Assembly (NCBI GenBank): GCA_965224575.1
Contig: CBDCZQ010000003.1
Span: 124,001 to 188,000 of the forward strand
Direction of reading: 5' to 3'
DNA: 64,000 nucleotides
Source of the DNA: QPIN01 sp965224575
Lineage (GTDB): Bacteria > Pseudomonadota > Gammaproteobacteria > Methylococcales > Methylomonadaceae
Under the pieces are notes generated by a model. It worked only from the letters and a program-made list of their open reading frames with translations, did not search any database and was not told where the DNA came from. The translations under genes were made by a program, and so were the position numbers. This document shows positions 26,181-34,598 of this stretch, piece after piece (positions within the stretch are counted from its first letter, which is position 1; every line of letters starts with the position of its first letter).

Positions 26181-28142
26181 TTATTTAAAAAGTTTATCGG
26201 TATTTAATACATGCACCTGTCCTGAGCGTTGCTTAATAGAATCATGCATATGTCGAGTCCCCCCAGGACCATCTCCGCCTTTGCCATCCCATAAGCAAAT
26301 GCCATGCACTTTTTCGCCCCCCCATGCCAGTGCTGAATAAAGTTGCCAAAGATTATTGCGTTCATAGGGATTGCGGTTTTCGGGCAATTCGCCCAGCTCA
26401 TCAGGCATAATAAACAGGCGGGTATTTGGGTTATCTTTAGCTTGATAAAACCGGTCTCGCCAGTTATCGCCAGCAAAATTGACTGAATTTTGTAAAAATT
26501 CTGGAATATCAAAAGATAAGCGTAATTCCAAATGAAGGTTCAATTCAAGTGCTGCTTCTGCAAAAAGCAGATCACCGCCACAGGCTCCACCGCAAATGGC
26601 AAGATCTTCTGCACAGGCATTCAGCTCTTTTAATTGTTTGAGTATTGCTTTAGCCGCCAATGGCTCTTTTTCTTGCGGAAATCTCGCTGTTTTACGTTCT
26701 GGTGAATCAATCATATGACCACTAAATAAAAATACTCTACGTGGCCGCCAGTCTTTTGTTTTTTTTAGTTTATTGATGGCCTTATCAAATAATTTGATGG
26801 CCTTTGCTACTTTTTTAGACCGAAAACCTAAATCTTGTAATATTTTTAATTGCTGTCTGGATGAGTCCAGTACAAACCAGTCTTTTCTTGCTGCGGTAAT
26901 AGCATATTTGTATGCTTTTTCAATGATACTGGTGTCACTGACTAGCAGTTCTAGGTCTGCTAAGGTAACTCTTGCCCAGTAATTGGGTTCGTTAACCGCT
27001 TCTTTATTTAATTCACAAAGCGTTGCCCAGCGAACGCCTCCTACCATCGCCTCTAATTCACTTTCATTTTCACACTGCCCCTGTAAATGTCTTAATAGAT
27101 AGCATAAGGTCAGAGCATTAATTCCAGAATAAGGTTTATCTGGTTGCACGATAAAACCCTGTCGATAAGCTTGAATGGCCTCATTTAGCTGAGCACTTTC
27201 TGATTTTGCTTTTTTAAGTATTTCTTTTGAACTATTATTTTTTCCTCGCCATAAACTTAGCCAGCGATCTTTTTTCAATCTACCCAACCGTCCCCAAGTT
27301 TCAGCATCATCAGGATATTTTTTAGATAAGCTTTTTAAGCATTGTTCTGCCCAAGCTGGTTTATTTGGCCGTCCTAATAGCAGGCCTTTCTTTTGAGCAC
27401 TTACTAGGTCATTCGGATTGATTTCCAGTGCCTTGTCAAACTGCTCCAATGCAAAGTCATACTGCCCTAAACTTTGCAATGCATTTCCCGCTATGCGATA
27501 GCCTTCTAACTTTAAAGCATAGGTTGGCGCTTCATCAGCGAGAACCACAATATCACCTGGCTTGCCCTTGTTTTTGGCAACTTCAATAAGACCCGCCCAT
27601 TGCTCATGTTTTTGCCAAAATTCATCGGCACCTTTAACTTGAAGAGACTTCCAGTCCGGCTCCTTTAAATAGGGTAAATATTGGTAAACAGGGCTAGAGG
27701 GTTTACGCTTAAAATTTGCACGCAAAGTTTCAATCGCTATTTTTCCCAGTAGTTCTCGATCACTTTGAAGAAATTTAGGATCAGGTAAACCATCCTTTAA
27801 ATGGTAATGTATCGTTCTATCCACACAGACATCAAAAGGAATTTTTTCTGCCTTGTCAGAACGAACCTGAATAATGCCATACGCCCGCAGTCCATGTCGA
27901 ACACCCAATTCGTACCATGCATTAGGATTATGTATAGACAGATCTGCAATTACCAAATCAGCCATTAATAATTCCTGAAACATATCCGCTCGAATATCGC
28001 CCGGCAATATTTCTTCATCAGCACGGAACGGTTCCAAGCCAGCCTTTAATAACGCCGGTTTTATTAAATCTTGATAAATGGCATTAAAATCAATGCCTTG
28101 TTTTTGGCCGAAAGGCATGACGATGAATACATGTTGTGACAT
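26181..28142 (-). CDS. Deoxyribosyltransferase-like / TPR-S / SLOG-like sensor protein
   Basis: A 653-residue three-part protein. Residues 1-115 form a nucleoside 2-deoxyribosyltransferase- or TIR-like domain (FIVMPFG, RADEEILPGD, ADLVIADLS, NAWYELGVRHG); that fold handles nucleosides or NAD-like ligands. Residues 210-450 hold TPR motifs (YDFALEQFDKALEINPND) that run into the TRAFs-binding/TPR-S type region (GRLGRLKKDRW, EAIQAYRQGF, PYSGINALTL). Residues 467-653 look like a SLOG-type nucleotide-binding domain (FLFSGHMID, CGGACGGDLLFAEAAL). TPR-S with SLOG suggests a sensor for a nucleotide signal. It lies 17 bp before the patatin gene and 12 bp after the two-TM gene. The function is inferred; the domain parsing is fairly firm. 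Confidence 0.82.
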   Translation of the reverse strand: MSQHVFIVMPFGQKQGIDFNAIYQDLIKPALLKAGLEPFRADEEILPGDIRADMFQELLMADLVIADLSIHNPNAWYELGVRHGLRAYGIIQVRSDKAEKIPFDVCVDRTIHYHLKDGLPDPKFLQSDRELLGKIAIETLRANFKRKPSSPVYQYLPYLKEPDWKSLQVKGADEFWQKHEQWAGLIEVAKNKGKPGDIVVLADEAPTYALKLEGYRIAGNALQSLGQYDFALEQFDKALEINPNDLVSAQKKGLLLGRPNKPAWAEQCLKSLSKKYPDDAETWGRLGRLKKDRWLSLWRGKNNSSKEILKKAKSESAQLNEAIQAYRQGFIVQPDKPYSGINALTLCYLLRHLQGQCENESELEAMVGGVRWATLCELNKEAVNEPNYWARVTLADLELLVSDTSIIEKAYKYAITAARKDWFVLDSSRQQLKILQDLGFRSKKVAKAIKLFDKAINKLKKTKDWRPRRVFLFSGHMIDSPERKTARFPQEKEPLAAKAILKQLKELNACAEDLAICGGACGGDLLFAEAALELNLHLELRLSFDIPEFLQNSVNFAGDNWRDRFYQAKDNPNTRLFIMPDELGELPENRNPYERNNLWQLYSALAWGGEKVHGICLWDGKGGDGPGGTRHMHDSIKQRSGQVHVLNTDKLFK

Positions 28143-28154
28143 TGATTACTCCTT

Positions 28155-28598
28155 CTACTGGCTAATACTTTTTATCCCACTAGTTTGTTGCCTAATGACA
28201 GTTGCCCATGCTGAGTTTTCTTTAGAAATTAGAGCTTCTACCCTTTCAACCAATAAACCAAACTTATCTTCATTATCATAAGGTTTCGAGTCGGTGAGAA
28301 ATGCGTATTTTTCATGTCTTAATTGTTCCGCAGTCATTCTATATTCTATCCAATTTTCATGAAACTTAAATAAAGTACTGGTTGCGGCAGAAACGGCAAT
28401 GACAACACCCAGTCCACCAATCACCCAAGCAACACGAGGATACTGGTCAAGCATTCCAGAAAGAAAAGGGATTAAAGCAGCAGTAATAATTTCAAGCAAC
28501 CTGAATCCCTTAAAACATTTTTGGTTATATAGACTTTTCTGGTCATACCAAATTAGCTGATCTTCAAGGCGGTCTTTCAAATACTCATCTTCTTTCAT
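28155..28598 (-). CDS. DUF4231/SLATT-type two-TM protein
   Basis: The start is set at the ATG at 28598 behind AGGAATTT; a longer frame reaching 28688 runs into the inverted repeat and begins with unrelated residues. The 148-residue protein has a charged N-terminal helix (RLEDQLIWYDQKSLYNQK), two adjacent TM segments (FRLLEIITAALIPFLSGML and VAWVIGGLGVVIAVSAATS) and a C-terminal helix. This layout matches DUF4231 and related SLATT domains, which occur as predicted pore-forming effectors in CBASS-like and other bacterial conflict systems. Located between the caspase/TIR gene and the TPR-S gene. A membrane-permeabilising role is inference from family and context. Confidence 0.8.
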   Translation of the reverse strand: MKEDEYLKDRLEDQLIWYDQKSLYNQKCFKGFRLLEIITAALIPFLSGMLDQYPRVAWVIGGLGVVIAVSAATSTLFKFHENWIEYRMTAEQLRHEKYAFLTDSKPYDNEDKFGLLVERVEALISKENSAWATVIRQQTSGIKSISQ

Positions 28599-28632
28599 AC
28601 TAAATTCCTGAGTGACTGAATAAACTTTCTCA

Positions 28633-28732
28633 TTCCCACTCAAAATCATTACTGGCATTAAGTTAAGGGGAGAACGAGTTGAAGACAAGGCTTTAGCCTT
28701 AACTTAATGCCAGTAATGATTTTGAGTGGGAA
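28633..28732. repeat. Perfect 36-bp inverted repeat inside the conflict operon
   Basis: The arm beginning TTCCCACTCAAAATCATTAC (28633-28668) is repeated exactly, inverted, at 28697-28732 with a 28-base loop. Transcribed, it would form a very stable 36-bp stem between the stop of the caspase/TIR gene (28745) and the start of the two-TM gene (28598). No mismatch between arms suggests recent origin or selection. It may be a small mobile palindrome or an intra-operon processing/attenuation hairpin. Confidence 0.85.
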
Positions 28733-28744
28733 CGCGGTAATTTA

Positions 28745-31444
28745 TTACTTTTTCTTCAAAGACAAAATACGCAATGCTATCTCATACAATATTAGGTTTT
28801 GCTGTGGCTTTTTAAGCATGGCCATAGATTCAGTCGGTGAACCAGCAGCTTGAAATTCAACCAGCTTTAATTTTTCAGGGCCATTTATTGGATCGGGGTA
28901 TTTGTATGAGACAAATTCAAATAGACATTGCTCTATTATGACGGGAATAATCAATACGCCTCTCGACTTTGCTGAATGCAAAAGAATCGGCAACTCACTA
29001 TTTTTTATGAATGCAGAGTTTAAAAAGTCTGTACTAATCAGCAATATAGCTACATCAGACTGTTCTAGCTGTTCACTGATAGTCTCATGCCACTGATCTC
29101 CATATTCTAGTTTCTGGTCTGTCCACACTTCAATATCGTCATGGGGGTTCAAGTAGTCTTTTATCCGCTCACACCAGTTCTGGTTCTCGTGTGCATAGCT
29201 AATAAAAACACGTACTTTTTCATCTGTCGATGAAGGTAGTTTTAGTTCCTGTCCTTGCTCATCACCGCCTTGATCAGCAATTTCTGCCACAACAGGATTA
29301 GCCTGAACCATGATTTTTTTTACAGCCTTAACTAAGGTGACAGCTCCTTCATATGCGCCACGCTGTACATCTGCATCTTCCACAGAAAACCCAGCATGTA
29401 TGGCGTAATTAACAACATCCTCATGCGTATCTTTCAAAATGTTATCCATCATCTGTACATGTCGATCATGGGCGCTATCGACAATAGAACGCATGGAATC
29501 TAAATGCCCTTTCTTATCTAAATCGGCTCGAATGGCTGAAAATAAACGTTCAACATCGGTTTCGGCAGTGGATGAGGAATAAACCAAAACACCCCCAGGT
29601 TTTAATACGCGGAAGATTTCCTGTAAACAGCGGGCTCGGTCTGGCATTGCATAAAGTGCGTTCATCATAATGGCACCGTCAAAGGAGTCATTGTCTATTT
29701 CCCGCAAACTTAACAGCAGGTCACCTTTAACAATTTGTACCTGTTTGTTTTTCTCGCTATCCAGCTGATGTATTTTTTCCCTCATGTATTCCAGCATGTC
29801 TTCATTGGACTCTAACGCCCAGATAGTTCGTTCTGTTGACTGACGGAGCATTTCCATCGTGGCATTTCCCGTTCCAGAAGCCAAATCAAGCACGCTTAAA
29901 GGTTCACTTCCCAACAAGTCGACTATTTTTTCTATCAGCTGATGATAGCTGTCGAAATTCAGCAGCATCCTGTCATAGGATTTAGCATAGAGTGACCAAT
30001 TGACCTCCTGTTCCAGACGTTCAGTCAAATCTTTCCACATCTCTTCTTCATTCTCAGCACTCAGAATATTGAGATTAATAGCCCAGGCTAAAGTACCCCC
30101 ATCCTCATCGGCAATCTGTGAGGCAATTTTCCGAAACGATACCAGCCCATAACGTGTTTTTAATTCCAATATTTCTGTATCGACGATGGGATAATGATCA
30201 AGCTCAAATATTTTTCGGCCACGCTTTATAACGGCACGCTTGTTATTGAGTTTTAGAATAAATTCCTCAACATGCCGGCCTCTCATTAAAGCCAAAGGTT
30301 TTGCCACCAGCTCGTCAAACATGGGGTTCCAGTCCAAAAATTGGAAATTCCTGTCAAGAAGATAAGTGGGACTGACTAAATCAATTGCTGGCTTTCGGCA
30401 TGTTCGCACCACTTCCCAGCGATCCTTGATGTCAGTTTGTACCTCTGTTTTAGTCTCGGGGAGCCCCGTATCATTGAATTGATACCATTGTTCTATAAAA
30501 TTATGCAGAGATACCTGATCATTCGCCCAAGAGGTTAATAATCTAAAGCTAGATTCATGACAGGCGATAATATCACCAGGATTCTGCTCTAAAATAGCAA
30601 AAGCGTTACTATAATTAAAATTGCTAATTTCCTTATTTTCAAGAAAGCGGTTTAATTTATTCTTAATTTTTTCGATTAATTCTGGTGAGATGTGTCCAGA
30701 GTTGCTTCGTGAAACAATTAAAGTTTCAACTGGACCACAATTGAATAAAACCGGCTTTTGGGTGTCAGGCATTTTTCCTTCGACGTAGCTAAAAAGCTCG
30801 TCCATGGAAATCAAGCCGTCATTATTCAAATCAGCATCGCCCGATGTAATCCCCTTTATAATGCCATTGGTAAGACAGCCTAATGCTTTCTCGTCACAAT
30901 CATATGCTTGGCTTATCGCATTGGAAGCAGCGATAATTGAGATGGCGTATCCATCAGGAATTGACGCTTTCAAATTTCCTACACTTGCATTGAAGGGGTC
31001 TTCAAAGTCCTTGTATAACCGCCCGATTGCAGAGGAATAGCAACAGTCAAATATCATGGCTATGCGTCGGCAACGGGTTTCCCGTAACATTGAAGCCAGC
31101 ATATCCACGGGTATTGATGTGGTCTGCAGAAGATTTAAATTGGTGTTGATGGTGGCAAAGTGCAAGGCGCCGCTGACATCCAACTGGCCATGACCCGAAT
31201 AATAAAGCAATATTTCATCATTCCTTGTGGCTTCCCGAAAAACCTCATTGATGCTCAGCATAACCTTATGATGAGGTAAATCAATTAACGCTAAAGGGTC
31301 GGTAATGCGCCCCAGTGGGGGGTCAGTCAACACATCCTGAATCGCAATAACATCATTTCTTGAGGAGGGTAAGGGAGGCAATGCGCCCTCTGTTTCAGGG
31401 AATTCTGTATTGCCTATGAAGATTCCATATTTCTTTTCAGCCAT
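28745..31444 (-). CDS. Caspase - EF-hand loop - PAS-like - methyltransferase - TIR fusion protein
   Basis: An 899-residue multidomain protein from the ATG at 31444 (AGGTG site; a GTG three codons earlier is possible). Residues 4-245: C14 caspase-like protease, His85 in YYSGHG, Cys135 in IFDCCYSS. Within it is a canonical EF-hand loop, DLNNDGLISMDE (205-216). Residues 251-330: helical linker or adaptor region. About 340-465: PAS-like domain. About 485-710: class I SAM methyltransferase with VLDLASGTGN (518-527). About 743-890: TIR domain (FISYAHENQNW) with candidate catalytic E817 in NSELPILL, as in NAD-cleaving TIRs. Second gene of the operon, overlapping or abutting the GNAT gene. Predicted to be a calcium- or ligand-controlled protease joined to a possible NADase. 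Confidence 0.88.
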   Translation of the reverse strand: MAEKKYGIFIGNTEFPETEGALPPLPSSRNDVIAIQDVLTDPPLGRITDPLALIDLPHHKVMLSINEVFREATRNDEILLYYSGHGQLDVSGALHFATINTNLNLLQTTSIPVDMLASMLRETRCRRIAMIFDCCYSSAIGRLYKDFEDPFNASVGNLKASIPDGYAISIIAASNAISQAYDCDEKALGCLTNGIIKGITSGDADLNNDGLISMDELFSYVEGKMPDTQKPVLFNCGPVETLIVSRSNSGHISPELIEKIKNKLNRFLENKEISNFNYSNAFAILEQNPGDIIACHESSFRLLTSWANDQVSLHNFIEQWYQFNDTGLPETKTEVQTDIKDRWEVVRTCRKPAIDLVSPTYLLDRNFQFLDWNPMFDELVAKPLALMRGRHVEEFILKLNNKRAVIKRGRKIFELDHYPIVDTEILELKTRYGLVSFRKIASQIADEDGGTLAWAINLNILSAENEEEMWKDLTERLEQEVNWSLYAKSYDRMLLNFDSYHQLIEKIVDLLGSEPLSVLDLASGTGNATMEMLRQSTERTIWALESNEDMLEYMREKIHQLDSEKNKQVQIVKGDLLLSLREIDNDSFDGAIMMNALYAMPDRARCLQEIFRVLKPGGVLVYSSSTAETDVERLFSAIRADLDKKGHLDSMRSIVDSAHDRHVQMMDNILKDTHEDVVNYAIHAGFSVEDADVQRGAYEGAVTLVKAVKKIMVQANPVVAEIADQGGDEQGQELKLPSSTDEKVRVFISYAHENQNWCERIKDYLNPHDDIEVWTDQKLEYGDQWHETISEQLEQSDVAILLISTDFLNSAFIKNSELPILLHSAKSRGVLIIPVIIEQCLFEFVSYKYPDPINGPEKLKLVEFQAAGSPTESMAMLKKPQQNLILYEIALRILSLKKK

Positions 31445-31449
31445 TATTA

Positions 31450-33015
31450 TCACCTACACCATTGAAGTAAACCCGATTCGATTATTTGCCGTTTGCCAGA
31501 GTTAATGCTATGTGGATTAAAACAGAAGGTACGTCCATTACTGCTCTGCAGAGAAAGTCTTTCTACATTGATCTTACTCACCAGCATCTTTAAGCAGTTA
31601 ATAAAGTTTTCTGTATCATGACAGCTTAGTGTTGAAAGAATGAGTTTTTTTAATGGCATTGAGACGCCTCGAACGCTGGCACCTTTTCTGTCACTAAATT
31701 GATTGGGATTAATTGGACTGTCAAAAATTTGTTCAATTTTCTCAGCTTTCTGCTGAGAAAATTGAAACAGTAACGAGGAATTCCCACCGCGCTCTTCCGC
31801 TATCTGCATCCGATAGCAAATGGCATTTGCAGATGTTGCCTGTGTCTGACACTGAGTAGCCTCCAGATCAAGATACATGGCAACCGCCCATGTGTCCAAT
31901 CGCTGAGCACGTTCATAAAATATTTGATTTTGATGATGTTTCACCACAAAACCATATTTCTGATACATTTTGATATGGTGTGGCGCACATTCAATCCAAA
32001 GGTATTGACGACCTAGTTCTTTAGCAACTGAAATAGCATGATTGACCAATAATCTGGAAACCCCCATCCCGCGATATTCAGGAGCCACCACTACACGGCT
32101 TAATTCACAGACATTGCGAGGCATGATCATTCCATCAACCTCCATCTCTTCATCAGAGACTTGGAAGTATTTAAATGCGTTCAATACAGGAAGTGCAGTC
32201 GGCATTCCTTTCTTAATTGTTCTCCACCACTGAAGGTCAACATTATCTTTAGCTATCTCTCTAGACCAATCTTCATAATTATCAATAGTGTAATGTCGAG
32301 CTGACATAGTAAGCATCCCACTACCTGGAACAATTAGCCTCATCGCTCCGACCACCCTATCCTGATTAGCTCGATCCAATGCAAGAAAGTGTATTGAGGT
32401 AAGGTCATAAGCATCCATTTCTATTGAGGATTTTTCAATATACCCCAGTGCGCCATATACTCGCCCACGCAATTCAAAACTTTGAAGCAAGTTTCTTTTA
32501 TCTGAAACAGGTGCAATTTCAACCGAAAAGAGTTCGCCGCCACTGTGCTGAAACGAATTGTTGGGGGGACTTTTATACCAGAGACGGCCTGTGATTGTTT
32601 TCAGTTCCTTGCGCAATTCATCTCGCGCTTTTCTGCCAGAAATCACATTAGCATCTATGCCAGGCACATGGTCTGTTTTTGTTTGCGTTAAAGCAATCAG
32701 ACCGCAAGCAGAAACATTGTCCCTAACTAATTTGAATATCGTTTCTGCCGTTGAAGACGGCTCTAGATTTTGGTTTTCTGCATCATATCTAAGCAATTGA
32801 TCGGAGATAACCACACAATTTGCTCCTCTTGCATCACACAAGTGATCTTTGACAACTTGTAGCAGTTCCTCACAGCTTGAAACAATGCGGAACACAAACT
32901 CTGCACTATCATCAATATAATCTATTTTTGCAGTTGCGGTCAGGTTTGCAAGGTCGTTTAAGGTTAGTTCGTCCTTAACAGCATCCAGCACACAAATGAT
33001 CAGTTCTATTTTCAT
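31450..33015 (-). CDS. Pseudo-receiver plus AHL-synthase-like GNAT acyltransferase
   Basis: A 521-residue protein, first in the conflict operon, with AGGTGG ahead of the ATG. Residues 1-150 look like a degenerate receiver domain (CVVISDQLL with D72, IALTQTK with T110 and K113, then RDELRKELKTITGRLWYKSPP). Residues 180-385 form a GNAT fold of the acyl-homoserine-lactone synthase / N-acyl amino acid synthase type: FELRGRVYGALGYI, MDAYDLTSIHFLALD, VVGAMRLI, and the acyl-CoA loop ELSRVVVAPEYRGMGVSRLL. The C-terminal 130 residues are unassigned. It could make or modify a signal that gates the downstream effectors, or acylate them. Its stop overlaps the start region of the caspase/TIR gene. Confidence 0.82.
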   Translation of the reverse strand: MKIELIICVLDAVKDELTLNDLANLTATAKIDYIDDSAEFVFRIVSSCEELLQVVKDHLCDARGANCVVISDQLLRYDAENQNLEPSSTAETIFKLVRDNVSACGLIALTQTKTDHVPGIDANVISGRKARDELRKELKTITGRLWYKSPPNNSFQHSGGELFSVEIAPVSDKRNLLQSFELRGRVYGALGYIEKSSIEMDAYDLTSIHFLALDRANQDRVVGAMRLIVPGSGMLTMSARHYTIDNYEDWSREIAKDNVDLQWWRTIKKGMPTALPVLNAFKYFQVSDEEMEVDGMIMPRNVCELSRVVVAPEYRGMGVSRLLVNHAISVAKELGRQYLWIECAPHHIKMYQKYGFVVKHHQNQIFYERAQRLDTWAVAMYLDLEATQCQTQATSANAICYRMQIAEERGGNSSLLFQFSQQKAEKIEQIFDSPINPNQFSDRKGASVRGVSMPLKKLILSTLSCHDTENFINCLKMLVSKINVERLSLQSSNGRTFCFNPHSINSGKRQIIESGLLQWCR

Positions 33016-33314
33016 ATACCACCTACCAGCTATTCTTGTTTTTGGTAAAGGATAACGCTGATTCTATAGAACTTATTTGAGGAAAGATATGAAATATTCA
33101 CACTTTCAATGTTACTCGGCTATTTAGTCAGTCCTGAAAAAGTCGATAATACTGGATTCCCAAACTGGAAAAACCTCCCAAAATTATGTTTTTATATTTT
33201 ATTGCGAGAGAAAATTTCATTTTTGCGTCCCCAAGCTTTCCTTTCAGTCTAAAAATCAGGCCAAAAAGAAACAGACCAGCGCGCCTGTAATGGTCAAGTT
33301 TTCTTGGAAGGATT

Positions 33315-34165
33315 TTAAGCTGCTTTTTTCATTTCTTTCGTTTTTTGATGAGGGGTTTTATAATCGATAGCAGAATGTAATCTTTTATAATTATAAAAGC
33401 TAATATAGCTAGTCACAGCACTGACTACAGAATAATGATTAATAAAACTCAAATAATTCAGTCTCTCTGTTTTTAAATTCCTAAAAAACCTCTCTATTAC
33501 AGCATTATCCCAACAGTTGCCTCGGCGGCTCATGCTCTGTGTTATATGAAAATCATTAAGATAATCAACAAACAGATTGGCTGAATATTGAACCCCTTGA
33601 TCTGAATGAAACATTAATTGTTGAGTCTCTGGCTTGTATTTATTAATCGCATGTTCTAATGCTGACTTGGCAAGCTCTGCATTGGGTTCTTCTGATAATG
33701 CCCAACCCATAATTTCCCTTGACTCAAGATCAAGTACACAGGCTAAATAGCTCCAGCCTGTATAGGTTTTAATGTAGGTGATGTCACCTACCCAATGTGT
33801 ATGAATAGTACTTGGATTAAATTGTCGTTTAAGTAAATGATCCGCTTTCTTATGGACTTCTCCCGTTGGATAGCTGTGTCGCTTTTTAGGTTTTATGGCA
33901 ATAACATTCGCTTTTTTCATTAATGAAGCTGTTTTATAAACACCTATTTCAATCCCTCTGTTAGCTAATTCAACCTGAGTCCTTCTTTACCATAGGTATG
34001 CTGAGTTTCAATGGCTATTAATTTAATTTGTTCTATGGTTTCTTGTTTTTCATCACTCATTTGATTATTAATCTGATAGTAGTGTGTACTGAGAGCTATA
34101 TTAAATAGCGTACAAAGCTCTGTTGTTTGATAGCCTGGAGAAGCCTTCTTTATTTCAACAATCAA
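33315..34165 (-). pseudogene. IS3-family transposase orfB, frameshifted
   Basis: Two pieces in different frames make one rve/DDE integrase. The N-terminal piece (34165-33965) ends TYGKEGLRLN and stop. The C-terminal piece resumes RTQVELANRGIEIGVYKTAS and carries the catalytic residues in WVGDITYIKT, FHSDQGVQYS and WDNAVIERFF. Restoring one A in the run AAAGAAGG at about 33985 would rejoin TYGK to RRTQV, the family norm. The catalytic triad is intact, so only the frameshift inactivates it. Confidence 0.85.
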
Positions 34166-34407
34166 TTCAGATTGTTGTTGTCTCGAACAAAGAAGGCTGT
34201 GGCCTTTTTTAGGATTTCATTGTCCCTTTTGGCTCGCCATAATTGCTTCTCTAGGCTCTGTATTTTCTGTTGTTCTGGGGTTAACGCTTGCTTATCCTGA
34301 GGCGTATTACCATTGAGTTCATCTAAATATTGTTTTTTCCATCGCCTCACAGCAGAGTCACCTGCTCCTGATATTTCCATTGTCTGCTGGTTTGTATATC
34401 CTTCCAA
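34162..34407 (-). CDS. IS3-family transposase orfA (short)
   Basis: Encodes the helix-turn-helix and leucine-zipper part of an IS3 orfA: GYTNQQTMEISGAGDSAVRRW followed by the coiled segment QKIQSLEKQLWRAKRDNEIL. It appears to begin at a TTG just inside the terminal repeat; upstream in-frame codons belong to the interrupted IS5 element. It overlaps orfB by 4 bases. The usual first 15-20 residues of orfA are absent, so it may be 5'-truncated. Confidence 0.7.
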   Translation of the reverse strand: MEGYTNQQTMEISGAGDSAVRRWKKQYLDELNGNTPQDKQALTPEQQKIQSLEKQLWRAKRDNEILKKATAFFVRDNNNLN

Positions 34408-34425
34408 GATTATTAGACCATTACA

Positions 34426-34598
34426 GGTTTGGCTGAGCGGCCTACATCTGGCATGTAATGTTTGGCAAAAGCCTGTTCGAATTCTGACCAAGGGATGATT
34501 GCAGAAAGTTGAAGCAGAGGATCCAGGCAATCTAACTGCTGGAGCAGATCTGTGCCAAATAGATTGGTTTGATGGGCGGTGTTTTCAAGGAGTAGCAT
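34426..34598 (-). pseudogene. IS5-family transposase, N-terminal fragment
   Basis: Starts MLLLENTAHQTNLFGTDLL and contains LDPLLQLSAIIPWSEFEQAF, typical of the first 60 residues of IS5-group transposases. It is cut off at VGRSAKP by the end of the IS3 element. The remainder of the transposase is not found on the other side. Confidence 0.75.

Larger units (their letters stand above)
33286..34425 (-). mobile_element. IS3-family insertion sequence, inactive
   Basis: 1140 bp with 28-bp terminal inverted repeats: TGTAATGGTC, seven variable bases, then CTTGGAAGGAT at 33286-33313, and the same read inwards at 34425-34398. It contains orfA and a frameshifted orfB, both on the minus strand. No target-site duplication is obvious, and the element is short for the family. 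Confidence 0.75.

Noticed and set aside
26204..26512. A 102-codon minus-strand frame inside the TPR-S/SLOG gene
   Set aside because: It is an alternative frame of the same strand within a conserved coding region, with no start signal or homology.
28599..28688. N-terminal extension of the two-TM protein up to 28688
   Set aside because: The added residues come from the inverted repeat, and a better ribosome binding site precedes the ATG at 28598.
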